Below the pieces are notes generated by a model that saw nothing but the letters and a program-made list of their open reading frames with translations, had not been told where the DNA came from and did no database searches. A program made the translations under genes and the position numbers. From NCBI GenBank assembly GCA_903904605.1, contig CAIVDC010000126.1, positions 1 to 50,594 of the forward strand: DNA of 50,594 bases. Reading direction: 5' to 3'. Source of the DNA: an uncultured Sterolibacterium sp. Its GTDB lineage: Bacteria > Pseudomonadota > Gammaproteobacteria > Burkholderiales > Rhodocyclaceae. Positions 1 through 9,344 of this stretch are shown here, piece by piece. Each line of letters opens with the position of its first letter. Positions within the stretch are counted from its first letter, which is position 1.

Positions 1-128
1 ACACGTTATTACAGATTCTTTCGGTCTCGCTTTTCGAGAAAGCCGAGCTTTCATGCGCCTTGCAGCTCGATGCCGTCATCGCAGAAACACCCTTCTGCGC
101 TAACCAACTGAGTTTGTTCGATTCTTAA
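1..128 (+). mobile_element. 3' end of an IS4-family transposase gene
   Basis: The frame that opens at base 3 reads without interruption to a TAA at 126-128 and gives 41 residues. It has the usual C-terminal pattern of IS4-type transposases: a TLLQILSVSLFEK stretch, then a variable linker, then a closing NQLSLFDS. The rest of the gene lies outside the window. The sequence just after the stop (about 124-142) may hold the right terminal repeat, but the left end is not available to match it. The remnant downstream begins almost at once, so the element probably landed in or beside a restriction gene. This is family recognition by eye and has not been confirmed by a search. Confidence 0.6.
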
Positions 129-511
129 CCGGACACTACTGCCGTCAGCATACCGATCATCGCAACGAATCTTTGCAGAACGAGGCCCAAATCAGGGGGT
201 GGCTGCGAACCTTCGCCATTACACCACGCGGATTTTTTCGCACGCATGGCCTGACCTTCGTTGAACCCCAAATGAGCGACAAACAGTCTGGACGGGATCC
301 CACGGGCTGGTTCGATTTCGCGATCGAAGGATCAGGTATCTTCATTCCTGTAAACATCAAGGTCACCAATCTGGCTAGCCGTAATGCTGACAATCTCAAT
401 TGCAAGCTTGGACTTTACTTCGCTTTGACCGGCCATCGTCCAGACTTCAACAACTCGATTGGTTTCGAGTTGTTGATGCGCAAGATGGTTCAGCGAATGT
501 CCGAAGATAAG
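129..511 (+). pseudogene. Remnant of a type II restriction-endonuclease-like gene
   Basis: One frame is open from the end of the transposase to about base 511 and reads as a coherent protein, with GWFDFAIE, IFIPVNIKVTN, ADNLNCKLGLYFALTG and PDFNNSIGFELL in order. The spacing of GWFDF and the following NIK resembles the catalytic core of PD-(D/E)XK nucleases, with Asn in the place of the usual Asp/Glu. I recall similar blocks from type II restriction enzymes but cannot name the specificity. The 5' side abuts the insertion sequence and no convincing start codon is present (a TTG at 173 is the only option). After about base 511 the same frame runs into the antisense strand of another gene remnant, so the product would be chimeric. 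No partner methyltransferase is in the window. Confidence 0.42.
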
Positions 512-765
512 CGATTGTGTTCTGGCGTCCTGTCTGGCAGCCCAAACCGGTTGACGAGGAACGCCAGCAGCGCTGGATGTTGCTCCTGTAGCTTGGCAAA
601 CATTGATCCAAGCAACCAAAGCGAATAACTAGCGTCGCCGAGCAACACCTCGTAAGGCTGGCTCTTGTACTTCCCGAAAGGGATACTACGTTCCTGTGTG
701 GTGGGCAGCACAACTGAGGGAATTTCTCCTGCTCCAGTAAATAGGTCGACTTGGTTTGGCACCAC
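505..765 (-). pseudogene. Fragment of a small FGKYKGQ-type hypothetical protein
   Basis: On the minus strand a frame starting at the ATG at 765 encodes IPFGKYKSQPYEVLLGDASY, followed by an aromatic, Leu-rich region and then NRFGLPDRTPEHNR. This resembles the domain seen in exodeoxyribonuclease X C-termini and DUF3820-like proteins (FGKYKG, a central WL segment, then TPEHN). Homologues continue well past the HNR block, but here the sense ends within a few codons. That is the point where the restriction-enzyme-like remnant on the other strand loses its own similarity, which implies a rearrangement junction near base 505-512. The gene is therefore probably broken. The N-terminal 25 residues are unassigned. 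Confidence 0.4.
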
Positions 766-769
766 CGCG

Positions 770-1148
770 CTCCATCAAATGCAAGTGGCCAATTTTGCAC
801 TAGATTTTGGCAATGCGGCATTTACCGGGGGTGGTCTATAAGATGCGGATCGTTATTTGTGGTGCTATTGCACCAAGTTTCTGACATCCGGGCAAGAAAC
901 GAATTGCGCGAAAAATATGACAATCAGCGCTGTGGTTGCGTGATCACAATCGCAAAGTTGGCATGCGTGGCTGGTTCGCATATGCCTAAGAGATTGGGCG
1001 TTATCAGTGCTTGCGCCTAATTTAGTGAGCAAGCGTGTGATGCCGTTGCGAGCCACCGAGTGGGCCGCGCGACTAGGCCAGTCGTATCCGGGTTGCACGG
1101 ACCTGGCGCCGCCGTTCGATCGCCAAGCAAGTCCAGCACGGCGGGAGC
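770..1148. other. Intergenic stretch without a recognisable gene
   Basis: Between the rearranged remnants and the abiEii stop codon I see only short frames with no recognisable domain and no convincing ribosome-binding site. Base composition is lower in GC than most of the window, which suits decayed accessory DNA. No repeat or tRNA-like structure stands out. Confidence 0.5.
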
Positions 1149-2063
1149 CTAATTCAGTCGTTGCGCAAGCGCTTCGGCCTGCTCAGCGAATTTCCCCGGA
1201 CTCTTTCGTTCCAGTTGAGCCAGGTTGTGTAGTTTCCAGCGAATGCCCGGAAGATGTTCGAGGTGTGCGATTCCTAGCACCGGCCACTGCGGGCGACCAG
1301 CGACCAGTGACAGCAAAAAGCCGCGTTCGTCCGCATCCAGACCGTCTTGCAACTCCTGCAGCATCCGTTCGCGCGCAGCTAGCAAGGCGGAGAGTTCAAC
1401 GGGCTCGATGGTCATGCCTTTGAAGTTCCGTTCGTACTCCTGTTCGATATTGCGCAGAGCCGGGAACAGCACTTCATGCACCGGCCGGTTATGACTGGCC
1501 AGGTAGACCACGAATGCCCGCCGGATGTTGGCGGTGATGCCTTCGTGCGCGAATAGCTGCATCACGTCGAACAGGTCGCGCGGATGCTGTCGATCCATGG
1601 CGGCGACGAGTTTGCCGCCGTACACGTCTTCCAGCGACACCACCGGAATCTCCAGATCGGCCAGCAAGCTGTCGCGGGCGGTCGGCGTCAAGGCCGAAGT
1701 ACGCACGGGGTGGACGGTGCCGCGCATCACGAAATTGACTTCGACCTTCACCTCGATGCCCGCACGTCGCACCAGCAGCTTGGTTTCGCCGGCGTCGGGC
1801 GCCGCGAGCGTGTGGGTTTGAAAACCGCGTGCTCGCAGGCGCTCCGCGGATTGCCGGATGGCCTCGTTGATGCGAGCCAGTGCCTCATCACGCGGCAGGC
1901 TGTAATCGGGGAACACCAGATCAAGATCGACAGAAAGGCGTGGCATGTCACGGATGAACAGATTGATCGCCGTGCCGCCTTTGAGGGCAAACGTGTCGTC
2001 CACAAGAACGAGCGGTGCGACTTGGGTCAGCAGGCGTGCGGTGTCAAGATACGCTTGGTTCAT
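1149..2063 (-). CDS. abiEii: AbiEii/AbiGii-type nucleotidyltransferase toxin
   Basis: A 304-residue toxin of the type IV AbiE toxin-antitoxin/abortive infection family. The nucleotidyltransferase core is visible: GG at residues 29-30 followed by a DLD triad at 46-48, with KLVAAMDRQHPRDLFDV further on, the usual third motif. AbiEii-type proteins are NTP-binding nucleotidyltransferases. Related toxins such as MenT modify tRNA, but the target of this one is unknown. I set the start at the ATG at 2063, not at the upstream in-frame ATG at 2105, because 2063 gives the typical MNQAYLDTARLL beginning and overlaps the antitoxin stop codon as ATGA. The pair is co-directional and translationally coupled. 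It is intact and sits next to remnants of other defence genes. Confidence 0.9.
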   Translation of the reverse strand: MNQAYLDTARLLTQVAPLVLVDDTFALKGGTAINLFIRDMPRLSVDLDLVFPDYSLPRDEALARINEAIRQSAERLRARGFQTHTLAAPDAGETKLLVRRAGIEVKVEVNFVMRGTVHPVRTSALTPTARDSLLADLEIPVVSLEDVYGGKLVAAMDRQHPRDLFDVMQLFAHEGITANIRRAFVVYLASHNRPVHEVLFPALRNIEQEYERNFKGMTIEPVELSALLAARERMLQELQDGLDADERGFLLSLVAGRPQWPVLGIAHLEHLPGIRWKLHNLAQLERKSPGKFAEQAEALAQRLN

Positions 2064-2797
2064 GGCTTGAGCACCAGCAGCCCGTCGGCCGAGCGGGATA
2101 CCCAAGCTCGGTCGCTGCCGGTTGGCAGTTGCGCGGCATCCAGCTTAGTGGCCCAGGGTAGGGCGAGTTCGCGCCCGAACTGCAAGCACAGGCGCACCGT
2201 CTTTATGCTGGTGCAGCGCTGCAGCAAATCACGCAGTACATCGGCACGTAGGCTATAGGCACTCTCCGCGAGTTCGCGTGCCTCTTGCAGCGGCTGACGC
2301 ACGCCCACTTCGCTGAGCATCTCCAGGAGCGCTCGCTCTGGTGTCGAGACCCGAGGCGCGCCGTCGCGCTTCTCGAATGGTCCGGCATGGAGCGGATCGG
2401 CCGGCGGTTCGTCAAATAGGCGCTTGCGGTGGTACTCCGCCGGAAAGCGCTCAGTGAACCAGTCGGGGAGGCGGGCGGTTGTCCAGCCGTAGAGATGCAG
2501 GATGGAATGCTGCGACAGATACTGCCGCACACCGTACCAATCGAGGGCCGACTTGCCGCCGACATGCAGGCCTTCGATGGAACGCTGCATCAGGATCAGA
2601 CAGGGGTGGAGATCCAGCGTATCGTTAGGGCGGCGGTACACCCCGCGTGCCAAGCGGGAAAGCCAGCCGGCTCGCGCGTAGTGAACGGCCAGGTCCGCGG
2701 AGACGCCCAATGCCGCCAGGTCCTCCGATGTCAAGGGGGTTCCCGTTGCCCACTGCCTATAGAGGGAGTTTAGTTTGGTTCTTTCAGTCGTAGTCAT
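2060..2797 (-). CDS. abiEi: AbiEi-type antitoxin and autorepressor
   Basis: A 245-residue antitoxin of the AbiEi family. The N-terminal region (about residues 1-75) looks like a winged helix-turn-helix with the usual ending RLARGVYRRP. The C-terminal part has the DUF4095-like antitoxin fold signature TPERALLEMLSEV. In characterised AbiE systems the antitoxin neutralises AbiEii without forming a stable complex and represses its own operon by binding inverted repeats. Two such repeats lie at and upstream of this gene, and the start codon is inside one of them. The stop overlaps the toxin start (ATGA). A putative promoter at 2805-2833 would give an almost leaderless transcript. Confidence 0.88.
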   Translation of the reverse strand: MTTTERTKLNSLYRQWATGTPLTSEDLAALGVSADLAVHYARAGWLSRLARGVYRRPNDTLDLHPCLILMQRSIEGLHVGGKSALDWYGVRQYLSQHSILHLYGWTTARLPDWFTERFPAEYHRKRLFDEPPADPLHAGPFEKRDGAPRVSTPERALLEMLSEVGVRQPLQEARELAESAYSLRADVLRDLLQRCTSIKTVRLCLQFGRELALPWATKLDAAQLPTGSDRAWVSRSADGLLVLKP

Positions 2798-2805
2798 GCT
2801 ACGAT
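2786..2805. promoter_or_regulatory. AbiEi operator 1, overlapping the start codon
   Basis: A 20-bp element with the inverted repeat CGTAG-N5-CTACG (2789-2803). It matches the element at 2852-2871 at 18 of 20 positions. It contains the abiEi ATG (2795-2797 on the minus strand), so bound protein could block both transcription and translation. The role as AbiEi binding site is inferred from known AbiE autoregulation. Confidence 0.65.
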
Positions 2806-2833
2806 ATTTACCATCATTTTAAAGAACTGCCAA
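2805..2833 (-). promoter_or_regulatory. Putative abiE promoter
   Basis: Reading the minus strand, TTGGCA (2833-2828, five of six matches to the -35 consensus) is followed after 17 bases by TAAATA (2810-2805, a weak -10). Transcription would start at or just before the abiEi ATG, giving little or no 5' leader. The two operator repeats lie on either side. Confidence 0.4.
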
Positions 2834-2851
2834 GCTTTGTTTGGATGTTCT

Positions 2852-2871
2852 AGTCGTAGTTGTGCTACGAT
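2852..2871. promoter_or_regulatory. AbiEi operator 2
   Basis: The second copy of the 20-bp element, again with CGTAG-N5-CTACG (2855-2869), 66 bp upstream of the first. It lies just upstream of the putative -35 box. Direct repetition of a palindromic element around a promoter fits cooperative binding by the AbiEi repressor. Confidence 0.62.
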
Positions 2872-3299
2872 AACAACAAATAATCCAAAAATTCAGGCTT
2901 GCTGGTTCGCGACGATAGTTGAGGATTGATGGGCTGGAGTAGCCGCCGCGCAGACTGAGTGCATCTCCCGCGCCAGCAAAAGCGCTCGCTTTATGACGGT
3001 AGAAGTGACGGTAGACGGTAATGTTATCGAACAAGAAGCTAGGTTTTATAAGGGTTTCCGGCCATCGGAAATGATCGAGTGGGAGTAGGTGTCGCCATCT
3101 ATCGGCATCTTTCTGGGACTATCGATAGCAGGTTAGGATTCCGTCCGCCGTATGGCCGCAGCTATTGCGGGCAGGCTGCGCCCAGCTCACAGCAAACTTG
3201 TCCAGTCCTGCTCAGCCGCAGGCAGAGATTCGTGCATCCTCAACCTGATTCGAGATAGCCGCCAGGCCGAGGCTGCGCGATATGGAAGTTCTTCCAAGA
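2872..3299. other. Intergenic stretch between abiE and katG
   Basis: No gene is assigned here. One short plus-strand frame at 2993-3088 could encode 31 residues ending in FYKGFRPSEMIEWE, but it lacks a ribosome-binding site. No terminator-like hairpin was found after katG, whose stop codon lies at 3300-3302. Confidence 0.4.
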
Positions 3300-5492
<2,193 letters not shown>

Positions 5493-5543
5493 TTAGAAAT
5501 GCACTGGATAATCCAGTCTAGGCTTCTGAATGCCTTTGGTCTA

Positions 5544-5601
5544 ATTGGTTCTAGCTATATGGTCGATAGTCTGGTCGAAGCTACAATGGAGAAGACTATC
5601 G
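5544..5601. promoter_or_regulatory. Possible OxyR site and inverted repeat upstream of katG
   Basis: CTAT at 5555-5558 and ATAG at 5566-5569 are separated by seven bases, the phasing of the OxyR recognition pattern. A weaker ATTG sits at the next position upstream (5544) and the fourth block is poor. In addition CGATAGTCT (5564-5572) and AGACTATCG (5593-5601) form a perfect 9-bp inverted repeat with a 20-base spacer. Either could be a regulator site for katG, whose start is about 70-90 bp away. Confidence 0.35.
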
Positions 5602-5937
5602 AATCGCGCTCGAAATGGCGCAGGAGCCAGCTACTCTGAGGAAGACGGTTTCAGAATGCCACTGCTGTCGAGTCGATTGCATCGAGCCCGAACGCGCCGC
5701 CATGGCGGCAGAGCGCTTGACGACAATATATGATTATCACAGATACAATAGTCATAATCGTGCCGCCCATCTCGGTGCTTGCTCGATGATCAGGCCACTC
5801 TGCGGAGCGCGGTTTCCGGGTGCCTCGGGCGAGGCGAGGAAGGATGAAGGCGGATCGCTGCATGAGCGAACTTTAATGCTGGCGGTCTTCATTCCCCTGA
5901 ACAAGTTGCCGTCGGATAATGCGAGGATGCCGGTTCG
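5602..5937. other. Intergenic stretch upstream of the alcohol dehydrogenase
   Basis: Short frames cross this region but none shows a domain or codon usage like its neighbours. I see nothing that can be named apart from the possible katG control elements just before it. Confidence 0.4.
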
Positions 5938-6954
5938 ATGATCGCCTCAGCGATTAGCCATATGCGGGCCATCCGCCTTCACCGGCCAGGCGAACCCCTG
6001 CGCCTCGAGCGACTGCCAATTCCCGCAGCCGGGCCCGGGCAGATCCAGATGCGGGTCGAAGCCTGCGGCGTGTGCCGCACCGACCTCCACCTGATCGACG
6101 GGGAATTGCCCGACCCGGCGCTCCCCATCGTTCCCGGCCACGAAATCGTCGGCCGGATCACCGCCCTGGGCGTCGGCGTTGGCGGGTTTTTCATCGGCCA
6201 ACGGGTCGGCGTGCCCTGGCTGGGCTGGACCTGCGGCAGGTGCCGGTTTTGCGCGAGCGGGCGTGAGAACCTTTGCGATTCGGCGCGTTTCACCGGCTAC
6301 CAGATCGACGGCGGCTACGCCGAATACAGCGTCGCGGACGCCCGCTATTGCTTTCCGCTGACGTCCGCAACGGGAGAAGTGACGGCGCTGGAACTCGCGC
6401 CTCTGCTGTGCGCCGGCCTGATCGGCTATCGGGCATTGCGCCTGGCCGGCGACACGAAGATTGTCGGCATCTACGGTTTCGGTGCGGCGGCCCACATCAT
6501 CGCGCAGGTGCTCAGACACCAGGGGCGTCGCTTCCACGTCTTCACCCGTCCCGGCGATGTGGCTAGCCAGGATTTCGCCCGCAGCCTCGGCGCCGCCTGG
6601 GTGGGCGGCACCGACCAGACGCCGCCGGAAGCGCTCGACTCGGCCCTGATCTTCGCTCCTGCCGGAGAATTGGTCCCGCTGGCGCTGCGCCATATGGATA
6701 AGGGCGGCTGCGTGGTTTGCGCCGGCATCCACATGAGCGATATCCCTGCCTTCCCTTATGCGGACCTGTGGGGCGAGCGGACGATCCGTTCGGTCGCCAA
6801 TCTGACCCGGGCAGACGGCCTGGCGTTTCTCGATCTGGCGCCGAAGATTCCGGTGCACACCCGCGTCGCGCCCTTCCCTCTGGAACAGGCCAACGAAGCG
6901 CTCGCCTGCCTGCGCGCGGGAGGCCTGCAGGGGGCGGCGGTCCTTGTGCCCTGA
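5938..6954 (+). CDS. Zinc-dependent alcohol dehydrogenase (MDR family)
   Basis: A 338-residue medium-chain dehydrogenase/reductase. The catalytic zinc site is seen in EACGVCRTDLH and PGHEIVGRI. The structural zinc lobe is CGRCRFCASGRENLC, with all four cysteines. The nucleotide-binding fold shows IVGIYGFGAAAHIIAQ. The substrate cannot be read from sequence, but primary alcohols or aldehydes are typical for this AdhP-like branch. Two starts are possible: the ATG at 5938 (used here) and the ATG at 5962, which gives the more family-like MRAIRLHRPGEP beginning. The gene stands alone, convergent with the minus-strand cluster that ends at about 7.0 kb. Confidence 0.88.
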   Translation: MIASAISHMRAIRLHRPGEPLRLERLPIPAAGPGQIQMRVEACGVCRTDLHLIDGELPDPALPIVPGHEIVGRITALGVGVGGFFIGQRVGVPWLGWTCGRCRFCASGRENLCDSARFTGYQIDGGYAEYSVADARYCFPLTSATGEVTALELAPLLCAGLIGYRALRLAGDTKIVGIYGFGAAAHIIAQVLRHQGRRFHVFTRPGDVASQDFARSLGAAWVGGTDQTPPEALDSALIFAPAGELVPLALRHMDKGGCVVCAGIHMSDIPAFPYADLWGERTIRSVANLTRADGLAFLDLAPKIPVHTRVAPFPLEQANEALACLRAGGLQGAAVLVP

Positions 6955-6998
6955 AAGGAATACTGACGATGGCATGAGAATACATCCTTCCGATTGAT

Positions 6999-7409
6999 TC
7001 ATCTCAGTTTGATCTCAGTCCAGATGCGCGAAAGGATGCGGCGCTGATGGCGATCCAGGTCGCGTAGCATTTCCAGGTGCGGTCGTTCTGCCTGGGTTGG
7101 AAATATGGCCGGGTTGCGCGCGATTTCCGGCGCGATGAAAGGCAGCGCCGCGCGATCGGGATTGCCCGAACCGATAAGATTGGTCAATTCGGCAGCGTTC
7201 TGGCCGTCCAGCATGAAATTGATGAAGCGGTGAGCGAGGTCGGGGCGCGGCCCGGTCCTGTCCAGCACCATGGAATCCAAGGCCAGGACCGCGCCTTCCC
7301 TGGGAATGCTGGAGATGATGCGAAAGGATCTGCCGGCCTTTTGGGCATCGACATCGGCCTGGAAGACGTCGTTGGAATTTCTACAGCCCGCCCCGGGTTT
7401 GCTGGTCAT
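6999..7409 (-). pseudogene. C-terminal fragment of a polyamine ABC transporter substrate-binding protein
   Basis: The frame encodes only the last third (about 125 residues) of a PotD/PotF-type periplasmic binding protein. It has IISSIPREGAVLALDSMVL, RFINFMLDGQNAAELTNLIG, and a C-terminal SRIWTEIKLR. Full-length proteins are about 350-370 residues with a signal peptide, and both the signal and the N-terminal lobe are missing. Similarity appears to begin near NSNDVFQA, just inside the frame. No other pot genes are nearby. The likely explanation is a deletion whose edge lies between about 7375 and the end of the SufB/D-like gene at 7452. It is unlikely to make a working protein. Confidence 0.8.
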
Positions 7410-7451
7410 GTGAGTTGAGCTGCGGAAAGCGAGGAGCCAAAGACGCTGGCA

Positions 7452-8444
7452 TCAGCGGGCTCTTCCTTGACCACGGAACGGCGCGATATCGACGTTGCCA
7501 GCGTCCTGTTTCCCCAGCAAGCCGCCGACGATCAGATCTACCGCCTGGTCGGGAGAAAGGCCGTGAGCCATCAGGGTTTCCAGTTGGTGGTGATCGACGC
7601 TGCCGATGGCGGCCTCGTGGGTGACCTTGGCTCCGGGGTGGGTTACCTTGACCACAGGCTGGGCGCTGGCCACTGCCCTGTCCTTGACGATTTCCATGCA
7701 GTCCATATGGCCGCGCACGTGCGCGGCGTTGCCCTCGGTGATGCCGATGATTTCCGCGCGGGCATCGTGCTCCAGGGCGACGCGGGTCTTGATCAGGCCG
7801 CGCGAACCCTGGCCTGCCAGCACCACTCTTTCACGGATGCGGATGACATCCGTGCCGTGACCGAACACCCGTGCGGTGAGTTCCGCCACGGCGTCCTCGG
7901 CGGCTTCGACCTCATAGTCGATGTCCAGGCCGCCCACTCGTCCGGTGGTCAGGGAGAAGTCGGAACGGTAGAGACCGCCTTTGCCTATGATCACCTTCGT
8001 CTTCGGCACCACTGACACGCCGCCATGAGGGCCGTGGTAATGGCCTTCCGAATAGGTGAGCGCGGCTCCTGCCCCGAGTTCGACCTGGGCGTCCATCAGG
8101 TGCTCCACGCGCACGGCGCTGGGAAAAAAGCAGTGAGCGATGACCTCGGCCATGGCACCTTCCTCCAGCAGAAGATGCATGCGTATGCATTGCCGTCCCT
8201 CGGCAGGCAGGACGCCGAAACACAAGTGTAACGGGTGCGTGAGGTGCGCGTCGCGGAGCACGCGGATCTTGGCCTCGATGCCGTAGGCGGTTTCCTCGGC
8301 AACGAGTTCGAGTCCGGGCACCTGATGCTGACTTAGCAAGTGGTGCCCGCTGGCCATCATGTGCGCGGTCTGCCCGTCACGGATGATGGCCCGATCGACG
8401 CCCTGACCGTCCAGCACTTTCAATAAGCTATCCAGTTCGCTCAT
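7452..8444 (-). CDS. SufB/SufD-like scaffold protein of the minimal type
   Basis: A 330-residue member of the SufBD family, much shorter than SufB (about 495) or SufD (about 420) of E. coli and close to the short SmsB/archaeal SufB type. The right-handed helix core is followed by the family C-terminus HEAAIGSVDHHQLETLMAHG. Glu277 next to His276 matches the essential Glu of SufB, and Cys249 in MDCMEIV lies where the active cysteine of SufB is expected. The ATG at 8444 is chosen because GAGGAG precedes it. An in-frame ATG at 8519 would add a leader with no similarity. The gene overlaps the SufC-like gene by 17 bp, so the two are coupled. With SufC homologues, such proteins assemble or transfer Fe-S clusters. 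The context here is unusual. Confidence 0.85.
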   Translation of the reverse strand: MSELDSLLKVLDGQGVDRAIIRDGQTAHMMASGHHLLSQHQVPGLELVAEETAYGIEAKIRVLRDAHLTHPLHLCFGVLPAEGRQCIRMHLLLEEGAMAEVIAHCFFPSAVRVEHLMDAQVELGAGAALTYSEGHYHGPHGGVSVVPKTKVIIGKGGLYRSDFSLTTGRVGGLDIDYEVEAAEDAVAELTARVFGHGTDVIRIRERVVLAGQGSRGLIKTRVALEHDARAEIIGITEGNAAHVRGHMDCMEIVKDRAVASAQPVVKVTHPGAKVTHEAAIGSVDHHQLETLMAHGLSPDQAVDLIVGGLLGKQDAGNVDIAPFRGQGRAR

Positions 8445-9153
8445 CGCGACACTCCTCGCCATTGCAGCGTCGGCAGGCACGGCCCAGGTAACTTGCCGCC
8501 ACGGTCTCAGGATCGCCACTCGCCACGATGCGCCCGCCGCACAGTTGCGAAGCGCGATCGGCCATTCGGGTGATCTCCTCGCGGTGGGTGATGAGTAGCA
8601 CTGCCGTACCTCGATCCTTGAAAGCGGTGATTACAGCCATGATCTCCCGTATCGACAGCAGGTCTATCCCGGCGGTGGGCTCGTCCAGGATCACCAGGCG
8701 CAGAGCCAAGGCCAGCACCGAAGCCAGTTCGATCCGCTTGCGTTCGCCGCCGCTCAGGGTCTTGTCCACCATGCGTTTCAGGTAGTCCGCCGGATCGAGT
8801 CCGACGCGATGCAGGCAGTCGCCGGCGTCCACCTGACTCCGGCCCAGGCGCAAGTAATTCTCGACCGACAGACCTTCGAAGCGGGCAGGTTCCTGCCAGG
8901 CGAGAGTAAGCCCCAAGCGCGCCCGCTCATGGAGGGGCAGGGCGTCGATCGTCTGGCCGTCGAAGCGAATCGAGCCGGCGTAGCTTCTATAGCCCTCGCA
9001 GCCCATGATCAAGTAGGCGATGGTGCTTTTGCCGGTGCCGTTGGTGCCGACCAGGGCATGAATCTCGCCCGCTTCAACCGTCAGATACAGGTTCTCCAGC
9101 AGCACCCGCGCTGGTACGCTAAAACCCAGATGATCGATTTCGAGCAGCGCCAT
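8428..9153 (-). CDS. SufC-like ABC ATPase
   Basis: A 241-residue soluble ABC ATPase of the SufC type. It has Walker A GTNGTGKST (36-44), Q-loop Gln87, signature LSGGERKR (133-140), Walker B LVILDEP (153-159) and the H-loop LLITHRE. It has no membrane segment and pairs with the overlapping SufB/D-like gene, as in minimal SUF (SMS) systems. The ATG at 9153 gives the normal MALLEIDHLG start. The upstream codons of the same frame have no similarity. The last 16 residues carry a C-x2-C-x4-C motif (CRRCNGEEC) that E. coli SufC lacks and that could bind a metal. No sufE, sufS, sufU or iscU is adjacent. Confidence 0.87.
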   Translation of the reverse strand: MALLEIDHLGFSVPARVLLENLYLTVEAGEIHALVGTNGTGKSTIAYLIMGCEGYRSYAGSIRFDGQTIDALPLHERARLGLTLAWQEPARFEGLSVENYLRLGRSQVDAGDCLHRVGLDPADYLKRMVDKTLSGGERKRIELASVLALALRLVILDEPTAGIDLLSIREIMAVITAFKDRGTAVLLITHREEITRMADRASQLCGGRIVASGDPETVAASYLGRACRRCNGEECRDERTG

Positions 9154-9155
9154 GC

Positions 9156-9281
9156 TTAAGGCAGGCCGGCGGCGAAATAGGCGACCACCTCGTCCGCCTT
9201 CACCAGCGTTGCGCAGTCGGCCAGATTGGGCTGGAGCTGCAGGTGGGGCGTGCTCTTGCGGATGATCGTAGAAGAGTCCAT
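9156..9281 (-). CDS. Small protein of 41 residues, unknown function
   Basis: A short frame lies in the only gap of the lipid/SUF-like cluster. It starts at the ATG at 9281 with a GAGGGA ribosome-binding site about nine bases upstream and an in-frame stop just before it. It ends with TAA two bases ahead of the SufC-like ATG. The product begins MDSSTIIRKSTPHLQLQPNL and ends ADEVVAYFAAGLP, with one cysteine and no membrane segment. Position, ribosome-binding site and spacing argue for a real, translationally coupled gene. I recognise no family. It could be an accessory or regulatory subunit of the SufBC-like pair, or of the flavoprotein before it. That is inference. Confidence 0.5.
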   Translation of the reverse strand: MDSSTIIRKSTPHLQLQPNLADCATLVKADEVVAYFAAGLP

Positions 9282-9344
9282 GACATTCTTCCCTCATTCA
9301 GCCCCTGTATTGCGCCTTCCCTGCGATCGAACCATTCAATCGTA

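Noticed and set aside
2819..3034. A 71-residue minus-strand frame crossing the second AbiEi operator
   Set aside because: It covers the promoter region of abiE and has no recognisable domain or start signal.
2993..3088. A 31-residue plus-strand frame ending FYKGFRPSEMIEWE
   Set aside because: The sequence reads plausibly, but there is no ribosome-binding site, no neighbour to be coupled to, and no family I can name.
5947..7002. A 351-residue frame opposite the alcohol dehydrogenase
   Set aside because: It is antisense to a gene with clear zinc and nucleotide motifs. Its product is low in complexity.
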